From Polyangiaceae bacterium (GTDB taxonomy: Bacteria; Myxococcota_A; Polyangia; Polyangiales; Polyangiaceae): a stretch of DNA of 46,921 nucleotides. Positions 42,599-46,921 of this stretch are shown one piece after another. The notes under the pieces were generated by a model, which made no database searches, was not told the origin of the DNA, and worked only from the letters and a program-made list of their open reading frames with translations. The translations under genes were made by a program, and so were the position numbers. The stretch spans positions 1 to 46,921 of the forward strand of contig JADLAB010000040.1 in NCBI GenBank assembly GCA_020848455.1, given 5' to 3'. Positions within the stretch are counted from its first letter, which is position 1. The number at the start of each line of letters is the position of its first letter.

Positions 42599-44425
42599 AT
42601 GCTCGCCTGGTTCCGTCGCCCTTGGAGCAAACAGGTCACTTTCTGGCTCCTCGCATGCGCGTCAGCAACCGCGGTCGCGATCATCCTCATGTCTGCCACC
42701 GGGCAGGACGACTCGCACATCACGTACTGGGCGGCGAAGGTTCTTGCGGACCACGGCGAAATCGTCAATCACAGCGGTGACCGCGTCGAACAAAGCTCGA
42801 GCCTGCTTCTGACGCTGATCCTCGCATGTGCCTACAAGCTCCTGCCGTTCGCGATCCCGACGCTCGGCTATGTCGCCGGTATCGTGTTCGGGTGGCTCGC
42901 CGTACGGCGAGTCGCCTCGTGCGGCAGCGATCGATTCTCGACGCATCCCTTGCTTGCTCCCCTGGCAGCTATCACATCGCCGCTCCTCTGCTACTGGATG
43001 CTCTCGGGCATGGAGACGACGCTGGTGGCTTGGCTGTACGTCTCCCACGCCCTTGAAGTGTCGCAGATCCTGGACGGCCGGCGCCGCGTCCTTACGCTAC
43101 GAGTTGCATTGCTCGCGTTCGCCGTGGCCGCGGTGCGCCCTGAAACCGCGTTCGTCTGTATGGCGGCAGACGCGGGGCTGGTATTCGTGTTCGCGCTGCG
43201 GCGGCTCCGCTTTGCCCGGCGCCGCACGCACATGCATCCCCGATGGCCTCGACTCGTTGCGCTCCTGGCGATTCACCTCGGCGCGGTCGCATGTGTCGTG
43301 CTCTTCCGAATCGTCTATTTTCACTCGGCGTTTCCGCAGCCCGTTGCCGCCAAGTCTGGCCCCGTGACCGGTGCGGTGGTTCTTGGCGGATTGAAATACC
43401 TCTGGAACCAGCTCACGCGCGTGGACATGGTCGCGCTCCTCTGCGCACTCGTGTTTTCGACGCTCGCCGCCGCGATCGCTCTCTTCGCTCGCAGGCGGGT
43501 GACGGTCCTGCCAGTCGTCGTGTCTGCGCTCGTGCTTGCGCACGGTGCCCTCGTCGTCGCGGTCGGCGGTGACTGGATGGCCGTCGGGCGCTTCGTCGCG
43601 TTGGCCGCACCCCTGCTGTCCATTCTGGCGATCTGGGCCATTCAGCAGGTCTTCGAGCGCTGTTGGCTCCGACGCGTCGCATTGAGCGCGCTCGTTGTGT
43701 GCAATGGCCTTGGACTCCTCAAAGTGGCTATGAAGGAGGCGCCCGGCCGCCCGCTCTGGATCCAGCTGCAAAGTGACAGCGTCATTCAAGCGAATGCCAC
43801 TGGCTTCGATTTCCCCTGGGTCGATCGCGCTAATCAGACACACACGCGTGACGCCCTCTTTGCCGGCGAGCTCGCTGACGTCGTAAGAGACATACTCGCC
43901 TACAAGCGGCCAGTCGTCATCATGAGCGGACAAGCCGGCATGGTCATGTACTACGTGGCATCGCGGTACTTCGGTCGCGTCAGGTTCATCGACCGGCACG
44001 GCCTCACCACGCGCGACTTGATGAGGGCACAACGCGAGCTTGGTTTGGGAGTAGCGAGTACGGGCCTCGTCGTTTCGACGGATCAGTTCCTCGCGCTGGC
44101 CGCGAGCCGGCCCGAAGACGACCTCATGCCCGACGTCATCTTCGACATCGCTCCAGATCGCCGGAAGGCGGCCGAGAGACTGGGCTACGTGTGTGTATAC
44201 GAACAGACCGGCCGCATGTCCGCGTCCTCTCCCGAGGGGCCCGGCCCACGCCAGGCTGGGCCACGCCGTAGGGCATCATTCACGGTTCAAGGAGGGGTGT
44301 ACCAATTCGTCGCGATTCGCCGGGAGATCGCCAAACTCCTGGGTGTCGCAGACGCACCGCCGCGGAAGCTCGAGTGGAATCCCGTCCCCACAACCGACGC
44401 TCGCCTACGCAACCATGCGCGTTGA
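42599..44425 (+). CDS. GT-C-type membrane glycosyltransferase (AftB-like), acquired copy
   Basis: This 608-residue protein has about ten transmembrane segments and a first-loop motif SATGQDDSHITYWAAKVLADHGEIVNHSGDRVEQSSSLLLT (32-72), followed by LLCYWMLSGMETTLVAWLYV (129-148). Both blocks parallel the GT-C protein at 37765-39597 (FDDAMITMRYAWNF... and YWSLLGMETSLLAAL), so they are probably distant members of one family. Here codon use is less GC-biased, suggesting separate acquisition rather than recent duplication. The last 100 residues are soluble and Arg/Pro-rich. Start ATG 42599 has no strong ribosome-binding site. It would transfer a sugar from a polyprenyl-phosphate donor; substrate unknown. 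It converges with the FG-GAP metalloprotease gene, with 204 bases between in which nothing else was recognised. Confidence 0.72.
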   Translation: MLAWFRRPWSKQVTFWLLACASATAVAIILMSATGQDDSHITYWAAKVLADHGEIVNHSGDRVEQSSSLLLTLILACAYKLLPFAIPTLGYVAGIVFGWLAVRRVASCGSDRFSTHPLLAPLAAITSPLLCYWMLSGMETTLVAWLYVSHALEVSQILDGRRRVLTLRVALLAFAVAAVRPETAFVCMAADAGLVFVFALRRLRFARRRTHMHPRWPRLVALLAIHLGAVACVVLFRIVYFHSAFPQPVAAKSGPVTGAVVLGGLKYLWNQLTRVDMVALLCALVFSTLAAAIALFARRRVTVLPVVVSALVLAHGALVVAVGGDWMAVGRFVALAAPLLSILAIWAIQQVFERCWLRRVALSALVVCNGLGLLKVAMKEAPGRPLWIQLQSDSVIQANATGFDFPWVDRANQTHTRDALFAGELADVVRDILAYKRPVVIMSGQAGMVMYYVASRYFGRVRFIDRHGLTTRDLMRAQRELGLGVASTGLVVSTDQFLALAASRPEDDLMPDVIFDIAPDRRKAAERLGYVCVYEQTGRMSASSPEGPGPRQAGPRRRASFTVQGGVYQFVAIRREIAKLLGVADAPPRKLEWNPVPTTDARLRNHAR

Positions 44426-44629
44426 GCCGCAAACGCTCTGGCGCTCAGGAGGATAGCCCGCCTCTGCTCACGTCGAGCCACGGTGCGCGACGTAGATGGC
44501 ATCCGGAAGCCAGATCACGAGCGGTCCCCAAGCCCCACTACCACCATCGCAGTGGCCTCTTCGAGCCTTGCAGCGCGGCGAACGCCATCGCCGGGCACCC
44601 AGAGGGCGCGTGGCAAACCCTGTGCGCGC

Positions 44630-46342
44630 TCACGGAGCGTCGCCTGCAATGTACCAATAGATGTCGTCGACGGTGTCGCCGTCGAAGTCGCCGACGATGG
44701 GCAGAAATGCGCTGCGATGCGAAACCGGAATGGCCACGAACGTGCGGTTCGTTTGCCCCTCCCAGATTTGGTCAAAGGACCCGGAGGTATCGAAGAAGAC
44801 GTTACCGCTTGACTGCCGGGTGAACTTGCCACCGAACGCCACCGTTGCGGTATTGTAAAGCGGTGCGGTGATCTGTTGCGGAGAGAACGTCCTGTTCGAG
44901 CCGTTGGACCACCACAGGTCGTCGGTTCCGACTTGGCGCAGCCACCAAATGTCGGTATAGCCATCGCGGTCGAAATCGCCTGCGACCGGACGTGCGCCCG
45001 AAGCAACCCAGTAGATAAGGGGGGAGTGGTAGAATCCTTTTGTCCCGTAAATTCCCCACCAAATTCGGCTGTAGCCGGTCGGGTCATACCAGAAGATGTC
45101 GCTGGCTCCGTCCCCGTCGAAGTCCGCGGCGAATGGCTGGTAGTTCGCTCCGTTGACGGTTTGCAGCACGCCGGAAAACGCGGAACTTCGATTCCCTGTG
45201 CCCCACCACACTGCGTCGGCACCCGTTCCTGGCTTGTACCAAAACACGTCGCCACGGCTGTCCCCGTCGAAGTCGCCGGAAATGGGCGTGAAGCCAGCGC
45301 TCACGGGATACATGTACGCCTGCTGGTTGAAGCCGGTTCGGTCCGTGCCCCACCACATATGGCCGGCGGTGGACCCGAGAATGTCGCTGATCTCGTCGCC
45401 GTCGAAATCGCCGGCGATCGGAGTGTACGTGCCGCTGGAGTTCAGGTTGGTTGTGGCGACCTCAAGTCCCGGTGTCGGCGGCGACGGGAACGCCGTGAGC
45501 AAGCTCGGAATCGCCCCATACCAGACGTCGCCCCAAAACTCTTGCGGGTTGCCTTCGATCCACCAGATCCAGTCATTGGACCGCAAAGTGGACCCGAGTA
45601 CAGTCCCGCCCATACCGTAGGTGTCGTGGAGCCAAGCCAGATCAGTCGTGCTTGCGCGAGCGGTGGACCGGGAGCAATAGCTTTGGGCGCCGATTGAATA
45701 CTGGTCGAACGGCCCGTATCCGATCGCATCAGGGTCGTTTACCGGCGGGGGGCAAATACCGCCGGGAATGGTGACGTCCGTTCTGTCCGCCTCGTGGCCG
45801 GCGCCGAGCGCGTGGAGCAGCTCATGAGCGGTCGCAATTTGGATGCAGTATTGGTGCCCACTAGACCATACGCTGCCATCAACGAGCGTGAACGGATCCG
45901 TTGTGTTCCCGCAGATGTCTTGCTGAGCCCCGGCGTCGAAGCCGGTATTCTGGATATACACGTCAATTTTGGGAAAGATGCCGCCTTGCCCGGAATCTGA
46001 GTTCGACATCGTAAGGCGAATTCCATCGGGGGTTCCGGAGCAGGTGCCCCAACCTGAAAAGGTGAGGCGTGTGTATCGCTCGTAGTTGGCTGCGACGTCC
46101 CGGGTCCACTGGCGCTCTTGCGTTGTCCCGCCCGACATCCAGCAGACGGGAATCGTGCAAACTCCGCTGGGGCAGATGGAAGCGTTGTTGGTCCAGACGG
46201 CGCCTGGGTGTTCTAGGACGGCCCAAGAGCCGGAGCCGGTGGGTTCGTCAGACGTTTCGCTCGTCGGAGCCCCTTGGCAACCGATGGCGAATGCACATAG
46301 TGCGACAAACCGCGCGATGCCGAGTGATGGACGCTTTGTCAT
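44630..46342 (-). CDS. Lipoprotein with metzincin-like zinc site and FG-GAP/VCBS repeats
   Basis: The 570-residue product has a lipoprotein signal with lipobox AIGC (Cys22). A peptidase-like domain (about 45-245) contains HELLHALGAGHE (His173, Glu174, His177, His183), the HExxHxxGxxH zinc motif of metzincins. The Met-turn expected downstream reads FDQYSIGAQSY (about 212-222), with no methionine at the usual SxM position. The C-terminal half carries six propeller-like repeats of the FG-GAP type, four with intact calcium-site motif DFDGDxxxDI, one DFDRDGYTDI and one degenerate (KFTRQSSGNV). It probably acts at the cell surface or outside. An AGGTG ribosome-binding site precedes ATG 46342. Codon use is unlike the core genes, pointing to transfer. 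Confidence 0.85.
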   Translation of the reverse strand: MTKRPSLGIARFVALCAFAIGCQGAPTSETSDEPTGSGSWAVLEHPGAVWTNNASICPSGVCTIPVCWMSGGTTQERQWTRDVAANYERYTRLTFSGWGTCSGTPDGIRLTMSNSDSGQGGIFPKIDVYIQNTGFDAGAQQDICGNTTDPFTLVDGSVWSSGHQYCIQIATAHELLHALGAGHEADRTDVTIPGGICPPPVNDPDAIGYGPFDQYSIGAQSYCSRSTARASTTDLAWLHDTYGMGGTVLGSTLRSNDWIWWIEGNPQEFWGDVWYGAIPSLLTAFPSPPTPGLEVATTNLNSSGTYTPIAGDFDGDEISDILGSTAGHMWWGTDRTGFNQQAYMYPVSAGFTPISGDFDGDSRGDVFWYKPGTGADAVWWGTGNRSSAFSGVLQTVNGANYQPFAADFDGDGASDIFWYDPTGYSRIWWGIYGTKGFYHSPLIYWVASGARPVAGDFDRDGYTDIWWLRQVGTDDLWWSNGSNRTFSPQQITAPLYNTATVAFGGKFTRQSSGNVFFDTSGSFDQIWEGQTNRTFVAIPVSHRSAFLPIVGDFDGDTVDDIYWYIAGDAP

Positions 46343-46921
46343 ATAACACCTAATTCTGATACAACGCGTGCGTTACACGTGGCTATGGCGTGAATACCAG
46401 GACGCGCAGGGCGCAACGTGAGGCGCGTGAGTTAGTTAGAAGCCCGGTTACGGCTTCTTTGCGGCAGTGCGCAGAGTTTGCGTCGGCCGCGGCGGCCATC
46501 GTCGAGCGCGGGCGCGCGTAGGCGGCGGCCCTGAACAGCGCGTCTTAAGAGGTACTGCGGCGCCCGGGAGGGGTCAACGAGTTTGAGAAGCCGGTTCATC
46601 TGGTCTGGTGCACGGTGTGGCCCGCCGTCAGCCCGGAGGACACGTCGCGGCAGCGCGACAGCCCGACGAACCCGGCACATCCCAGCACGATCAGAGACCT
46701 TCATGCACGTCGATCCCCAAGTTCCCGACGCGGCGACACCGGCATGGGCGCTTCGTGTTCGACCGCCAACGACGAAAGCCCCCAACATGGCCCCCCCTCT
46801 CCCCCATAGGCGTTAACAGATTAATTGTCGTGGGTTTGTGTAGTTTGTCTCCCGACTTTGTCCCACCGAAGTTTGGGTAGCCGGTCAGAAACGCGTTCCA
46901 TTTGCCGCGGCTTCAGGCACA
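46343..46921. other. Right-edge intergenic region, transposon-like end possible
   Basis: These 579 bases precede the metalloprotease gene on its own strand and reach the window edge. ORFs here are short and mutually overlapping, and none resembles a known protein. The last 130 bases are AT-richer, with two TTTGTCYCC-type units (46844-46852 and 46857-46864), a pattern similar to the repeated ends of IS21/Mu-type elements. A CCCCCCTCTCC box at 46792-46803 also occurs near 42403. Confidence 0.5.

Noticed and set aside
46432-46788. Minus-strand ORF of 118 codons near the right edge
   Set aside because: Arg/Ala-rich translation with no domain, overlapping plus-strand ORFs of the same quality; no ribosome-binding site.
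46583-46816. Plus-strand 77-codon ORF with HLVW-like frame nearby, considered as REP-associated transposase fragment
   Set aside because: Only a few residues in another frame fit; not enough to support a transposase.

Overview
The window looks like chromosome of a very GC-rich (roughly 70-75% through most of its length) Myxococcota bacterium, probably of the Polyangia. The evidence is the set of gene types: Hanks-type Ser/Thr kinases with the HRD-x-SPQN loop common in myxobacteria, an FHA/sigma-54 activator, a giant TPR protein, a DUF4139 protein with a Gly-rich IGTIGHG insert, FG-GAP lipoproteins and many Ala/Pro/Ser-rich linkers. The assignment is inferred from content; no rRNA or tRNA is present.

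Left part (1-17.9 kb). The left edge cuts a minus-strand ethanolamine operon, eutB-eutC-eutL, joined by ATGA overlaps. EutL is a bacterial microcompartment shell protein, so more Eut genes probably lie beyond base 1. Then come a divergent FG-GAP lipoprotein with a good sigma-54 promoter candidate, a small lipoprotein, a TerB-like protein, a Ser/Thr kinase with degenerate catalytic motifs, and a membrane protein with a Pro/Gln tail. An FHA/sigma-54 activator faces a three-gene set: secreted protein, transmembrane Ser/Thr kinase and Aminopep-family lipoprotein. A membrane protein of unknown family, a DUF4139 protein, a beta-barrel candidate and an Ala/Pro/Thr-repeat secreted protein follow.

Middle (17.9-34.2 kb). 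A 2590-residue TPR protein fills 7.8 kb. Facing it across a perfect inverted repeat are a membrane-anchored VanW-family protein and a STAND-like ATPase. Then come a canonical Ser/Thr kinase, a divergent coaBC (coenzyme A biosynthesis) with an overlapping CPBP protease gene, a repeat-rich intergenic block, and the yebC/pmpR-type regulator.

Right part (34.3-46.9 kb). Five closely packed minus-strand genes look like an envelope-glycan set: a frameshifted methyltransferase, a GT-C glycosyltransferase, a fused methyltransferase-GT2 protein, a second methyltransferase and an LPG-synthase-type flippase-like protein. From about 40.9 kb base composition and codon use shift toward AT, and the remaining DNA looks acquired: a GIY-YIG-like ORF, a broken tyrosine recombinase, a second GT-C glycosyltransferase and an FG-GAP lipoprotein with a metzincin-like zinc site lacking the Met-turn methionine.

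The best candidates for something undescribed are the VanW/STAND pair with its palindrome, the inverted stem-loop/GGCTNCAGG element next to yebC, the degenerate kinase, the fused MT-GT2 glycan operon, and the transferred right-hand island.
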